A DNA stretch of 64,000 nt. Source: Rhynchospora pubera (lineage: Eukaryota > Streptophyta > Magnoliopsida > Poales > Cyperaceae). Shown here in pieces: positions 11,734 to 24,192 of the stretch (its first letter is position 1; each line of letters opens with the position of its first letter). The translations under genes were made by a program, and so were the position numbers. The stretch spans positions 240,120,973 through 240,184,972 of the forward strand of contig CM051462.1 in the NCBI GenBank assembly GCA_028095005.1, written 5' to 3'. Under the pieces are notes generated by a model, which saw nothing but the letters and a program-made list of their open reading frames with translations, searched no databases and was not told the DNA's origin.

Positions 11734-12082
11734 AAAATTTCCCTAACCACTGCTGGTCAAAGACAGAGAAAAAAAACAAAACAAAAAAAGTAAACAGCCG
11801 TTACTATGGAAAGAATCGGGGTCTGAAATTTTTATCCAATTTTCTATTTTCTTATGTTCATTGCAAAAACTAAGAGTCAATATCCAAGAAATGATATACG
11901 TTTGTAAATTAAATTATTCAGCTAATTGACAAAACATTGAAATTCCTAAGTTGCCAGTTTGGTGGAGTATAACTCATTTAATCCAGTTTTACTCATCCAA
12001 ATATGATTTAAATTTGAAGTAGTGTGGAGTAGGAAGGAGTAAATTACTCTACCATTTTAGGTAGAATAAAGTTACTCCACAT

Positions 12083-13099
12083 CTATGTTACCCAGATACT
12101 TCCCAGAATACACTAATTTCGTATCCGACGCGGATTCGCGTGCGATTCGCACCCAAAGCTCCACGTGGCGTATCTTATTATTTTAATAAGTTTGACAAAC
12201 AAATTCGGTCAAAATTCGGTAGGATACGTACACAATTTGTGTTGAATACGGATCTGGATACGTTTTGTATACAGATGAGTGTTTTTTTTTTCCAATTCCT
12301 TCGTGCGCGGAGAGAAAAAAAAAGGAAAGTGGGAAGTGGAAGGGGTGAAACCGACAGGTGGGGCACATCATTAAATTAGACAGATAATGGGCCGAAAGTG
12401 GGCTTTAACTTCTAGGTATATTATTTTATTTTTTTCTTTGGTCTGGTACGTTCTTTCATTAATTCATTTTGTATCGGCAAGTTCGAATTTTGAAAGATAA
12501 CTATACCAAGGTCACAGATTATGAAATATTAATACATAAATTAATTTATGCATATTATATAGTATAATATTACACAATTACACATTGTGAAATAATGCTA
12601 AATATAATTTATAATAATAATAATAATAATAATAATAATGCTAAATATAATTTATATTGATTGTATAGTATATATACATTAAAAATATAATAACTAAAAA
12701 TGATTTTGAGAATTATAAAATAAAAATAATATAATGTTATACAATAAACTATAATGATTATAACAATTACCACTTATGATATTATGTAGTATAATATTAC
12801 ATATATATGACAATATAATGATTAATAATAATTATGATAAATATAATTTATACTTGTTACATTGTGAAATATTTACACAATAAAACATAGTAGCACTGCA
12901 TCGGATAGCTAGATACACAAGGATAGACATAGTGGTAGACCGGTAGTTGAATGGAAAAAATCATATATTTTGATATATAATATGTTTTTTTTAATTATTT
13001 TATATATACTGTCGTATCCTAATTTTTTAAAAAATATCGTATCCCCGCACCCGCATCGTGTTGGATACGATTCCCGCACCCGCACCCGTGCAAACATAG
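12083..13099. mobile_element. hAT-type non-autonomous element, 1017 bp, TSD CTCCACAT
   Basis: Bounded by a perfect 8-bp duplication CTCCACAT (12075-12082 and 13100-13107). Ends are CTATGTT and AACATAG. The termini are rich in GGATACG / CCGCACCCG motifs and the centre is AT-rich with (AAT)n. The 8-bp duplication and terminal style fit hAT; there is no transposase frame. It interrupts the middle MITE. Confidence 0.8.
12610..12638. repeat. (AAT)n microsatellite
   Basis: About nine AAT units, flanked on both sides by a CTAAATATAATTTAT duplicate. Confidence 0.8.
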
Positions 13100-13314
13100 C
13101 TCCACATAGATCAAGAGATGGTTGATTTATTATCATTATTCATTTACTCTTACTCTATATTTACTCCATCTTTTTATACCAAACATGATATAAAGTTGGA
13201 GGAATAAAGTGGATTAACTATTTACTATTCCATAAGCTACTCCATACTTTACTCCTCTACCAAACATGGCAAAAAGATAACCAATGTCTATGATAAATCT
13301 TGATAGTTTGTGAT

Positions 13315-13421
13315 ATAAATAAGAAATATGTTATGATACATCTCAAGTGATATTCCAATGCAGTCGCATAATAAATATTTATTTCTTATGATAAATATTA
13401 CATAACATATTTCTTATTTAT
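13315..13421. repeat. Perfect 21-bp inverted repeat
   Basis: The arm at 13315-13335 (ATAAATAAGAAATATGTTA...) is the exact reverse complement of 13401-13421, separated by 65 bp. It lies inside the outer element, right of the nested MITE; perhaps a remnant of another small element. Confidence 0.8.
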
Positions 13422-13728
13422 TCCCATGTAGTCGAATGAATATAGAATTTTTTCATGGCCAAGTGATATTTCAATTATTAATCTACAAACTAATTACATT
13501 TAAATCACTTTTCACGAGTTGAAGAATTTGATAAAGTTAGAATTAGGACTTTTAACAAATTATTACTGGTTTTCACCTGACTACCTCCGTGAGATGGAGG
13601 CGAAAGATTTGAAGTTCAATCTTCATCGAACTCGAAAGTAGTGCTGGGATAAAGAAGAGGGTATTTTTGTCATTTTAAAAATATAGGGGTGTTCGGACTA
13701 AATTCAAGAGTGCCCAAATCAATTCCCC

Positions 13729-14672
13729 TTCCCACAGGAAGAACCAGAAACTCAAGGAAGGATTCGGATCCAAGGTCGGACATCGGAGTGGATGAGCAAG
13801 GCCTACTAAATTGGCAGCGCTCTACAAAACCAGAGAGGTATTTTAAAAACAAAACCCATGAAATGAATGCACGCATGCTAATGCCACCCTAAAAAAGAAT
13901 CTAAACAAATATTAAATTATTTGCAATTATGCGACATCACCGCAGAATGAGCCAACAACAAACCTAGAATTCCTCAGCGGGCTATAGGAGGGGAAAAATA
14001 TATCAATAGTTTACTCATTTACAAATAAAAAAAAACTCTTCGATGCCTAATTAATTACAAGTAACAAAAAGCTCGTCTAATTAACTCATGATGTACAAGC
14101 TAGTATTACGACATTCCGACATAAATAACAGCACGGATACTTCTGGTACCTTGTATTTCCCTGCTCCTCACCAAAAACAGTTTTCAAAAATCTTCTCTTT
14201 CCAAACTTAAAACATGCCAGATCACAGTTGCTAGTCCAGCAATTGTAGCTTTAAAATATACCTCTGCCCAACTAAGAAAACCAAGAAATTCCCATTCAAA
14301 ACAAACCAAATACCTCATACACTCTACCATTTGTTTCCAAAAAGAAATACAATGCTAGCTATTTTTTAAAAAAATTTCTTATTAATGTAGAGGCTAAAAG
14401 AAAAGAATGAGAGACGGTCATTCTGTAGGCACTTTTGCGCGAAATGGGGATGGGAGACCAATACTTTGATGCATGGCTATAGAGGAGCATGAAGGGTATT
14501 ATCTCACACTGTACATGGTCTAGAAATTAAGAAGCCGGGTTTGCAAATACTTGGTGAACAGGCAGCTTGTTGGGACTTCTTAAGAAATTAATGTGTTTTG
14601 GGGCTATTAATTAGAATTACAGACAGAGTCAAGAGGTACAGGTGGGAGATGCAGTGGAGAAAAAAATCAGAT
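13729..14672 (-). other. 3' flank and probable 3' UTR of BSL1
   Basis: No coding gene. The part next to 14672 should be the 3' untranslated region of the phosphatase gene. I could not fix a poly(A) site. The open frames near 13670-13892 have no family resemblance. Confidence 0.4.
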
Positions 14673-17600
14673 TCAGATATAAGCGAGAGAACTCCTATCG
14701 CTTGCTGACTGAGGCCGACCTCTGGTTGGAGTTGGTGGCCTCTGAATGTTAAGTTCCTGCATTTGCATTTATATATACAAATATACCAAATAAGCACTAA
14801 CACAAGTACTTACATTGATGGCATATATTAAAAAGACAAAAAACAGGAAAAATAACACAAACCTGCATCCAGGTGTCATCAAGGGTACGCTCTGGTGATG
14901 TTTCAGGCGATTGAACCGGGGGAGGGAGGGGGTGAATCAACTTGGGCACAATTACTAGCCCTCTTCCCACCACTAATATTGCCCCTGCATTGTTTGCTGT
15001 ACCTGCAAAAAATAATACTTGCAATGTTGAAATGAAATGATTCCATTTAGAAGATCAGGAGTCAGCTTCACAAATCATACCAACAGCAACAGTGACAGCA
15101 ACACCAATACCAATAGCAATACAAACCATATGTGTATCAGTGGGTTGGATTGGTCGTTCAGCAATGCTTTATTATCATTCATATAAAATAGCTGCACTGC
15201 CAGCCAAAATCCATTTACCTGCTCTAAACCCCTAAACTTTCATGGGTCAAGCCATCAACCTGATCCAACCAGCACAGACTGATTGTTATCAATTTTCAGC
15301 ATATTTTTTCCTTATTTCTATGATGACAGCATAGGCAATGGAATTAGTTTGGAGCATTCCGTTTACTACTGACGATATGGAGACATGACCTACCTTATTT
15401 TATCCAAATATGTGGGGCCATCTGTCAGACATTGGAGTGCTGGAAAATTGGTTGGAACAGATAATGACTTACATACAGATACCCAACTTGACAAGTGACA
15501 GTTTGAAAAATTCTAGACCAAAACTCGACCCGTTAAGCCATCGTATCAGTCTTAGGCGGCTCAGGTAGGGTCAAAACTTGAGACTGTGTGAGCCAGATGA
15601 TCAACAGCCACCGGCATCTGAGTCTGATACAAATCCTTATCACATAACTAAAATTACCACAATAATTAGTTGCTGAAAATAGTGTGATGAGCTGTCCATG
15701 AGCAAACCGTTCAAAACCATCCATGACACATTCGTGAGCCCTAATGATAAGCTGCAATTTGTTCCTCTTGCAAAAGTCTGTCACTCGGTCAGGCTGCATG
15801 TTTACCAAAATAGCTTTAGTTGAGTGGCCAGGGCGTCAACAAATAACTCAAATGACTCCAAGATCCAGACATGAAGACACTCATACCTTACAGGCTTACA
15901 GTACAAACCAGAACCTACTACCTGAAACGGTGTGACCCTACCAAAATGGCCTGAGACCTGAACTAAACAAACCGATTGAAAACCAACCCTAAAAGCTGAA
16001 ACCTACGAAAAATTCAGACAGCCAGTAATCGACTAGGTCTGACTTGGTTAATCTGAGACACCACAATTGACAATCAATTCCATTCAACCTAACCTTACCA
16101 TACCTGCTCACCCTCAACCATTTACTTTTCTAGTTAGAGACCAACGTGTTGGAGCTAATGTGGGTCGCACAAGGACCTAGTGACTCCGCAGTTTGCTTCT
16201 CCGGAAATCACTAAGATCATACACTCTTAGAAAAACAAAGAGAATAAAATTCAACAATACCCCAAAAGTAACAAGACCGGGTCCTCTTGCATTTGGTCTT
16301 AAACCCTCTATGCTGTCATTCTCTGTCGGGTCTGACCTGAAAAGCAGCAAATGCAAAAAAGAAATAAACACTCTTAACAAATGGTACTTAAATTAAGATT
16401 GCATCTACTGTACTTGAAACAAAATAAAATAAAAAGATCACACAGAATTCAGAACATTTCCCTGCTTACAACAGCAATTTCAGCATAGAGGGTCCTACTT
16501 AAAACAATATTTCCTTCATTTTCACCACTTGAATTATACCCTGGATTTGTCAATGAACTTCATTCTAAATTAAAATTTGAAGTCTCACAACTAGAACTAT
16601 AAACTGCCAGTTCTCTTTTGAATAAAATTTTCTGTTGCATCTAGTTTTTGGATGTGTATGTCATAATATGGTACGCAGATTAACTGCATCATCATGGTTG
16701 CAAGAAGCTTCTTTTAAAGCATCTATACTAAGGCTGTCTTTCAAACCTTGAGAAGGGTCTTTATTATGTGCTTTAAAAAAATTATCAAGCTGCTTAAAGT
16801 ACCATAGCAGGTCCATCAGAATTATTGATCCCACATCCATAGTAATAGGTCTCTCAAGCTTTTCAATCTGCTCGACTGAGGTGATTGACCGTCCAATACC
16901 ACCGTGCATGCATATGATTTTCTTTTCTATCATAGCAGCCAGTGGAAGATAATTAAATAGCTGGTTAAACCGTGTCCACGCCCAAATGCCATCACTTTCA
17001 CCCTGAAATATAACACGATCTCAGGACAGACAATGGTTTGACATGCTCTTTCAGGAGTTAAAAAAATGAATTTCACTTATGAGGATTAAGTTTGGAATTC
17101 AAGCAATCAAAGGCAAATAATGATACAACGCGTAAGGATCAAACTGAAATTTTGGTCAACCCATGTAAGAAACCAGTTCATGCACGCTACTTTTCTGATG
17201 GGTCCAAGTTATTGCTATTGAACTTTTGGGACATCAATAGGTCCTTCAAAAAATGAAATACGTTTATTTTCTAAATGGGCAACATGCTTATAGGTATACA
17301 GCATATTCTTAGGATTCTTACCATTCGTTCAATGCACTCAAGCCTAAAACCAAAAAGAGCATTTATGTCGGCAGCCTCATGGTTTCCTCTAATCAAGTGT
17401 ACATTCTCGGGGTACTCTATCTGCAATTTTTTAAACTTCTTTTAGTACATAGGCAACAGACCTTAAAATGGAAAAAAAAAATAAAAATTCACAACAATAG
17501 AAAAGGTAAGAACAAGGAGTTCTAATAATGTAATTGTGACATTGTCCAAACTGAGTTGGGAACTTACCTTGAGAGCGAGGAGCAAAGTAATGGTTTCTAG

Positions 17601-20600
17601 GCTGTGCTGACCACGATCAACGTAATCTCCTAAAAACAAATAATCAATGTACCTGAAAAGGTGCATCTTGCCTGATCAGAGAACATGAAATAAAACCAGT
17701 GACTGTTTTTTTAAAAGCTTGAATATGAGTGAAACAGTGTTGACTGACGTGATGTCACCAGCAGTTGAGGGAAAGCCATACTCATCAAAGAGACGCATAA
17801 GGTCGCCAAACTGGCCATGGAGATCTCCAAAAACTTTGATGGGAGCCTTGAGCTGCAAGACGGTGGGCTCCTGCATGAAGATCTGCTCTGCTGCATAGCA
17901 GAGCTCCCCCACCTCATATGAGTCGAGGAAGAATGCTCTGTTGGCCGGGGGCCTCCAGTTCCTTGGCCTCAGAAGCAGTGATATCACCTTTTTGTGCAAC
18001 CCCTGGGGAGACTTCTGACGGTTCAGGTGCTTCTTCGGAGGGTATGACGACTCCGCACTCGATGGGTGCATTCTCCTGCTCTCATTCTCAAATTGATCCA
18101 ACGACAATTGCCGGACCAGCCCTCCCAGATTTCCTACTGTCTCTTTAGCAACCACCACCTTTATTTTAGGAAGAGTCACGAACAGAAACATAGCAAATCA
18201 AACACCCCCTTATGTACTCGTGCTCACATACATGTATAATACAAATGTTTGCATCATATAAATATATCTCTATGATATAGAAGAAACAAAGAGAAGGAAG
18301 TGATAAGACATACAGCTCTCGGGTGGAGCTTGACATCCGGTTGAAGCGAATCAGTTGCATCTGAATCTGTAGAGGTTGGGGGCTTATCATCGGCTTCAGA
18401 TTCCTGTTCCTTCTCATCAGAGAGGCTTCCTTCAGATGAGGCTACTGATGCATCCTTCACAGCTCGCCACACAGCACTCATAGCCTCTGCCTCTTCAGCC
18501 GATGCCTGGGTCAGCATGTCAATTGATCTCTGGCCCCCATCTGCTCTGCCATTTGTGGGATGGTGGTTTGAGGCAGAAGTAGAACCAAGACCTTGACTCT
18601 TCAGATTTGTCTCTGACACTACTCTGTCCAAATTGTTCAATGAAGCAGTGATATCGGAACGAACCGGCGAATTCTCTGCTACAAGAAAATCCTCAAGCAG
18701 CACATCTGTTCAAATTGTACATAGGAAAAATAAGCACATGCCTAAGCAACAAATAACAAGTCCACAAAAAGCCAGGAATTGCAAATTTAAAGGAATTGGC
18801 TACTTTCAGATATAATGCATGTCACTAAATCAGACTGATTCGAAAGAATTGTCTAAAAGTTTTCCTCAAGCTAATATAGTGCAGGAAAAGAACAATATAA
18901 AATACAGGACACAACCAAAACAGAAAACAATAAAGTATAGGTTTTCAAACTGGACTTGCATACACTGAGTTTGTCCCAGACAAGCAAAACAGCAATGCAC
19001 AAGATCGTAAATATCATGCATACAGCTCAGGCACTGGTACAAACTGTGCTTTTAGGTACTGATGTGAGTCAGCCCACACAGTAATTCATTCACGAATTAG
19101 AAATAGAAATACCTCCTTTAAGGCCTCCATAAATGAAAATCTGAGAGCCAACAGATGCAGCCGCATGGCGACAACGGCGAAGGAGTTCAAGAATGGGGTC
19201 AGAGTCACTTGAAGGCTTCTTGCGTGAAGAGGTGACAATGCCATTTCTATCAAGCCAAACCCCAGCAGCAGTATCCAGCACTGTACAAATTAAACAGCAT
19301 GAAGGTAAGGCAACTACATTTATGATGAGGGTAATTATCACAGGCCTGGTTCCAATACCCTTTTGGTCCCATATCCAGCAATATTTATCAGAATATAAGT
19401 CAGAATGAAGGTAAAGCAAAAACAAAACACAAGGTACATTACTTACCTGCAATGGCACCTTCACCCTCAATAGATCGGCCTCCCCTCAGCACACCTCCAG
19501 TGACATGTAAACGAGCCCCGACAAACACCTAGAAATGTGTGCAGACAAGATAAACTAAGCAACAAAAGAGACCTGCCGTGTTGCAAAAAGGTCAAGAATT
19601 ACTAGTCTCCGAACTAGGTTATCGACTCATCTTCTACTTGTAGCACCAGGTTCAATTGTACATTGTCGTACAGGTTCATAAAGTAACTTTTTCAATGTGC
19701 AATTTGAGCCTCACATTTCCCAAAACTAAATTTTTATTTGTTAAGTGGGCTATTGTTTCTTGATTCAGAACCAATACAGCAACGAAATGCTCATTCTAAT
19801 TTCTACTGATTTGAGACCAATGATGCTGTCTCATTTTACTTGTTTACATAAATATGAAACAAGAAGAACAATGCTGAACATTAATAGGTCCACTGCAGTT
19901 ATTGGGGGTCTTTCTGACTTATGGCTGGTACATATGGAGTCTCCACAGGCATGGTGGCCATTGGTTGAAACAGTACCCACACAAACCTACTTACAAATAT
20001 CCATGTTTCAAAAAAAGGAAAGGAAAAGGAGTAGACATACCGCTGCATGCTGGTACCTGGGAGAAGGAGAAACTCCAGGAGCAAGAGTCCATTCCCATTG
20101 CCCATTTGTATGCATTAACAGCCCATATGCATCTGACAGTGGCTAAAAATAAAAAAATAAAAACAGTACATGATCTTTAATCTATCGTTGTAGATTGATA
20201 AGTTCAACACAGACTGTCTTTGTGTGCTCATGATTTACAAGGAATAGTGATACCAAGATTCACGACTATTTTCAAACACTTTGGCATTTGGATGGGTGGG
20301 TAGCTGTTTGAAACAGTCATTAGCTCTGCTATTCCGATAAAAAAGTTGAGTTAACAACTATTCCAAAAACCTGGGTTAGTGTGCTAACCTCAGCAATGCA
20401 ACTCATGATCCAAATGTTTCCCTATATATAAGAATCGTAACCAGGAACGAAGAGAAAAAAAAAGGAGTTTTTACCATCCCAGATGCATCTCTTCCACCGC
20501 ACAGCAACAACATGCCATCAGACCGTGCACTTGCAGTAGCGTACCTATTTGAAACAACAAGAAACAATCAATAAAATATTCAATTTATTTTAAAGTAATA

Positions 20601-22789
20601 ACAGAAAAAAGAAAAGGAATCTGCTTGGCAAGTACGCTTACATTCGAGCCGAAGGTCGGTCCCCATCAGGATTGAGCTTCTGCCAGCGGTACGGCTTTTG
20701 TGCTGTGTCCAAAACCCATGCATCTGACAGCACCCTCTTCCCTGTACTTAATTTACTCAATTAATTACTGGCCTCAAAATGATTAACTACAATTATAATG
20801 GCATGTGTTAAGAGGTCCCAAACTAAATTGCAGATTGGGTATGTTTTATTCAGTCGTAGAGTGTGCTGAGAGCTGACTGCAATTGCAGTATTAAAGCAAT
20901 TAGATTCGGAAAATGGAAGGCCATAGATTTGCCATTTATTTGGTAACCTCAAGATACCATACAACATAATTAGATCACAGGCTTGGTAATGCTTCAATCC
21001 AATACAGAGTTTACTGGAAAAAAAAAAAGCTTTTCTAAGCTAATTGAAGTTTCAACAGTGCTTTAGCGATCTTTGTTTGCTGTAACTATTGACCCTCAAG
21101 GAAAGTGCTTCAAAAAGAGAGAGACATGGTTGAATTAGTAAGAAAAGACTAACCATCATTGCCACTAACTGTAACAAGATAGCGCTGTGTTACCAAGTCC
21201 ATTGTATGGCCATAGCGGGGCCCAGGACCTGGACCTTGAACAACAACCCTATCAGAAGCAATGCAGATTCAAAGAATTAGTAAAAGGTAAAAAAGTTTCA
21301 GTAATGACATACATGAACGAACTGGATCGATGCAAATCAACATACCAACCATATCTTGACTTTATTTTTCACTTTTGGACCATTTTTATGGTGTTCATTC
21401 AGCGTGGGAGTTTAACCGATGACACCGTACCATTAGAACCCACGTAAGTATACTAGTAGCAAGCCCTGTAGTAACACTTAAGTAGAACATAAAGAAGCTA
21501 TAATTGTTCACCTGTGCCATTTAAACTTATCATTTGTGAGGTCAAGCACATAGAGGTCATCTGTTGAGTGACCTGCAGGCCCAATGCCACCCTGCCAACG
21601 GAGCATCAAAAGTAAGGAAAGATGACCATTTGCAATGACGATTGTTGCAACATTGTCCAATGTATTATGAGCAACTTGAAAGGAATGGTATCTTATCACA
21701 TGGTTTTGCCATTTCATCAATGCTTTTAGCATATATATCAGTACAATTGAATTCAATCCTTGCTCATATAGCATCTGTGATGGGTACTTCTAAAAGAAGT
21801 TGTTCTATAAAAAAAACATAGTTTAATAATGAAGTTTTTAAGGAGCAGAGCTAGTTTGGAAAAGAGCAGAAGACAAAGGCTTCATGATAAGAGGGGAAAT
21901 GCGGGAGCTTTCATGGGAAAGTCATGATTAAAGTGCAGCAACATTTTTGAAAAGCAAGGAGCAATTACCTGAAAAACAACCATGGTACCAACAGCTGCGG
22001 CGGCATGAGCTGCCCTTGGGGAAGGCGCCTCACCAACAGGATGGATTCTATGAAGAAAAGGAAAAAAGAGATGAAAGCATGACATGATGCATATTATATT
22101 GGTTGGTGAGAAGTGAGAAGAAAGGGCTAAAGGAGGAGGAGGCAAACCTGGTCCATTTCTTGGAGTCGACATCATAAGAGTGGACAGAATTAGTGACGCC
22201 GGCGAGCCCTGGGAAATGGAAAAGGGGATAAAGGGGTGTTGGTGAGATGAATTTGCCAATTTGGAAGAGGAAGAGGAAGAGGAAGAGGAATAGGAAGAGG
22301 AATAGGAATAGGAATAGGAATAGGAATAGGAGTGGAGAAAGAAGAATGGTAAATGCTGAATGCTGAATGCTAAAGAAAGAAAGAAAGACAGAAAGGGTAA
22401 GTGAGCAGCGATTATAAGTAAGGAAGAGGAAAAGGAAAAGGAAAAGGAAAAGAAATAATAATATAAGAAGCAAAAAAAAGAAAAAGAAACTGACGGATGC
22501 CAGGGAGGGGGAGCGCGGAGGATGGCGATGGTGAATGCAACGGGGATGAAGACGGAGAGGCGCTCCCGCTCCCGCCCCCGCTGCCCTCGATGGCCGTGGC
22601 GCCGCCGAAGAGGATGAGGCGGGGCCCACGGGTCTTGGTGGGGGCGACGGCGGTGAGGGAGTGGCCGCACCTGGGACCGGGCGCGTCCTCGGGCGAGTCC
22701 CAGCTCACCTCCTCCGTTTCAACCACCCGGTACGACGGCGCCGGAACCACCCAGGACTTGCCGTGGCCGCTCGGACTCGGAGCAGCCAT
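14673..22789 (-). CDS. BSL1: BSL1-like Kelch-repeat Ser/Thr protein phosphatase, 19 coding exons
   Basis: Exons (gene order): 22495-22789, 22148-22208, 21969-22047, 21512-21591, 21154-21248, 20642-20741, 20475-20544, 20041-20142, 19447-19528, 19113-19280, 18314-18705, 17749-18158, 17568-17652, 17322-17420, 16803-17002, 16261-16336, 15658-15793, 14863-15002, 14673-14756. All junctions are GT-AG and in frame: 917 residues (the family is about 880-1000). Residues ~40-390 form the N-terminal Kelch propeller. A Ser/Asp/Glu-rich linker follows (~410-505), then a PP1-like phosphatase with GDLHG (619-623), GDYVDRG (653-659) and RGNHE (684-688), the metal-binding signatures. The C-terminus ends in the family's Pro-rich tail. 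BSU1/BSL phosphatases act in brassinosteroid signalling by dephosphorylating the GSK3-like kinase BIN2; this is family knowledge. Overall match is to BSL1 rather than BSL2/BSL3, which carry a longer N-terminus. No lesions seen. Confidence 0.95.
22262..22331. repeat. (GGAAGA/GGAATA)n hexanucleotide repeat in BSL1 intron 1
   Basis: About eleven 6-bp units, first mainly GGAAGA then GGAATA, in the first intron. They create long artificial open frames on the minus strand. Further purine runs (AAAGAAAG, GGAAAA) follow at 22371-22460. Confidence 0.9.
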
Positions 22790-23020
22790 TTACTTATTAT
22801 TTAACTGATCTGATCTGATCTGATCGACCGCCTCTCTTCTCTTCTAGTTTCTAGTTGTAAGTCGTAAAGTCTTTGATGTCTGAACTTCTTTAATTCCATT
22901 TTGGTGGCCACTCAGTTTCAAAAAAAACATAAAAAAAATTTGTAAAATCTCTTCTCCTCTCCTCTCCTCTCCTCTTCCTTTTCTCCAGTCCTCTCCTCTT
23001 CCTTTTCTCCAGTCTTCTCT
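22790..23020 (-). promoter_or_regulatory. BSL1 leader / proximal promoter region, GA-rich on the gene strand
   Basis: Immediately upstream of the ATG is a (CTGAT)4 run (22804-22826). Further out is a pyrimidine tract on the plus strand (purine on the gene strand) that includes a duplicated CTCTTCCTTTTCTCCAGTC unit at about 22970-23015. Such GA/CT tracts are common around plant start sites. No TATA box could be assigned. Confidence 0.4.
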
Positions 23021-24046
23021 TCGCCACTCCAACTTCAACGGACCCAACCAAAAAGCTGTTGCGATACGTCTCATACGTCTAGGATGTTAAATCTTTATGT
23101 ACTACCATTGTAATTGTAATTGTGTGTATGAATAGTAAATACATTAATGTCCAACTCCTTTTATAATATATAAATAAATAATAATAATATAATATAATAT
23201 TGGTCTGCCCATTTTATATATACGCTTCACACGAGAGATTTTCTTGATGACGTCATCCGACAGTTTTTAAGCCACTTCACCTACTTGCTCTACCCGAAGT
23301 TCATTTGGGCCACGAGAGATTTCCCCGGTGTTTTTTCACTTTTTTTTATATTTTCAGTTATGGTAGTAGGTTCTGATTATGTTTTTCAGTAATTGTTATT
23401 TTATTTTATTTTGTTTTTATCAAGTTTATGTAGGTTAGTTGGAATTAGAATATTGCTATTTGCTAACACCAGGAGTTCTTTTCATTTGGAGGCTATTTGT
23501 ATCTGTAAGAATTCTTTTAATTTAATGATATGCCTACTAGCTTTCAATAACAAAAAAAAAAGTTCATCTCGAACCCATATGACGAAGGCTTTTCGTTACG
23601 GGCGTTACTTTTCTCACGGCTTTATTTGCAGAGATATCCCTAAACCCATCTCTCTGCACGCGCATCTCCACTTGGATTGAAATCAAACGACTGATATCTA
23701 AAGTACAACAGCTATAATATTTTTATAAGTGCTACAAAGGATACGGTTTCAGAGAGAAAGCTCCCCCTTATAGGCTATCTTCTAGAATGCGAGTTTGGAG
23801 GGAGAGGAAGGGAAAGTGATGGAAAGATTGGATGAGTTTACTTTGTCCAACTGTTTACTCGCTCCAGGTTCGAAAAATAAGAAAGGAGAAGAAAAAAAGA
23901 GAAAGTCAGAGATAGAGTGATTTGAATAATGATTTACTCTACTGTTTCTACACCTCGATTTGGAGGATAATAAGACCGCGCAATTTTTCTCTCCTCTACT
24001 CGAAAGGTAAATCAAAATTGTTTGTTTTAGGCGGTCCTTGACCTAT
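23021..24046. other. Intergenic DNA, nothing recognised
   Basis: AT-rich sequence upstream of BSL1. No coding frame with family resemblance and no inverted or direct repeat that I could delimit. Confidence 0.4.
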
Positions 24047-24192
24047 GGGTGCGTTTGGATCGTTGGAAGAAAAAAGAAGAAGAAGGAAGAAGAAAAAAAA
24101 AATTATAAACAATCCAAACTCTTCACAAAATTACACACTTCCCAATACTTCTTCCCTTCTTCCCTTCTTCCCACACCTATCCAAACACACCC
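24047..24192. mobile_element. GTTTGGAT-type MITE, copy 2 (146 bp), opposite orientation
   Basis: Ends GGGTGCGTTTGGAT and ATCCAAACACACCC, flanked by TAT on both sides. Read on the plus strand, the interior (ATAAACAATCCAAACTCTTC, then CACTTCCCAATACTTCTTCC) matches the reverse complement of 1312-1446. Same family, inverted relative to copy 1. Confidence 0.75.

Larger units (their letters stand above)
11951..13272. mobile_element. Middle MITE (TTGCCA..TTTGGTGGAGTA termini), split by a hAT element
   Basis: Left end TTGCCAGTTTGGTGGAGTA and right end TACTCCTCTACCAAACATGGCAA are inverted repeats with small differences. Removing the hAT-like insertion plus one target copy leaves about 297 bp of TTACTCC/GGAGTAA-rich DNA, a typical MITE size. 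It lies wholly inside the outer element at 11561-13728. Confidence 0.65.
11561..13728. mobile_element. Outer TIR element (GGGAAGTGATTTG family), carries two nested MITEs
   Basis: The left end GGGAAGTGATTTG, then TAGTCCGAACACCCC, is mirrored at the right end (GGGGTGTTCGGACTA, ending CAAATCAATTCCCC), inverted repeats of about 70 bp. Flanks TTTTCCAC and TTCCCAC are similar. Removing the nested elements (11951-13272) leaves under 1 kb. No coding frame. The termini and the following ACCAAATTACCC-like block match the element at 27033-27651, so both belong to one non-autonomous TIR family. Superfamily not settled. Confidence 0.65.

Noticed and set aside
12140..12379. Frames open on both strands
   Set aside because: Inside a non-autonomous hAT element with 8-bp target duplication; no similarity to known proteins.
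21882..22670. Long minus-strand frames (262 and 193 codons) rich in Phe, Leu, Ser and Tyr
   Set aside because: They run through BSL1 intron 1 and its GGAAGA/GGAATA repeat; low complexity, wrong frame for the exons.
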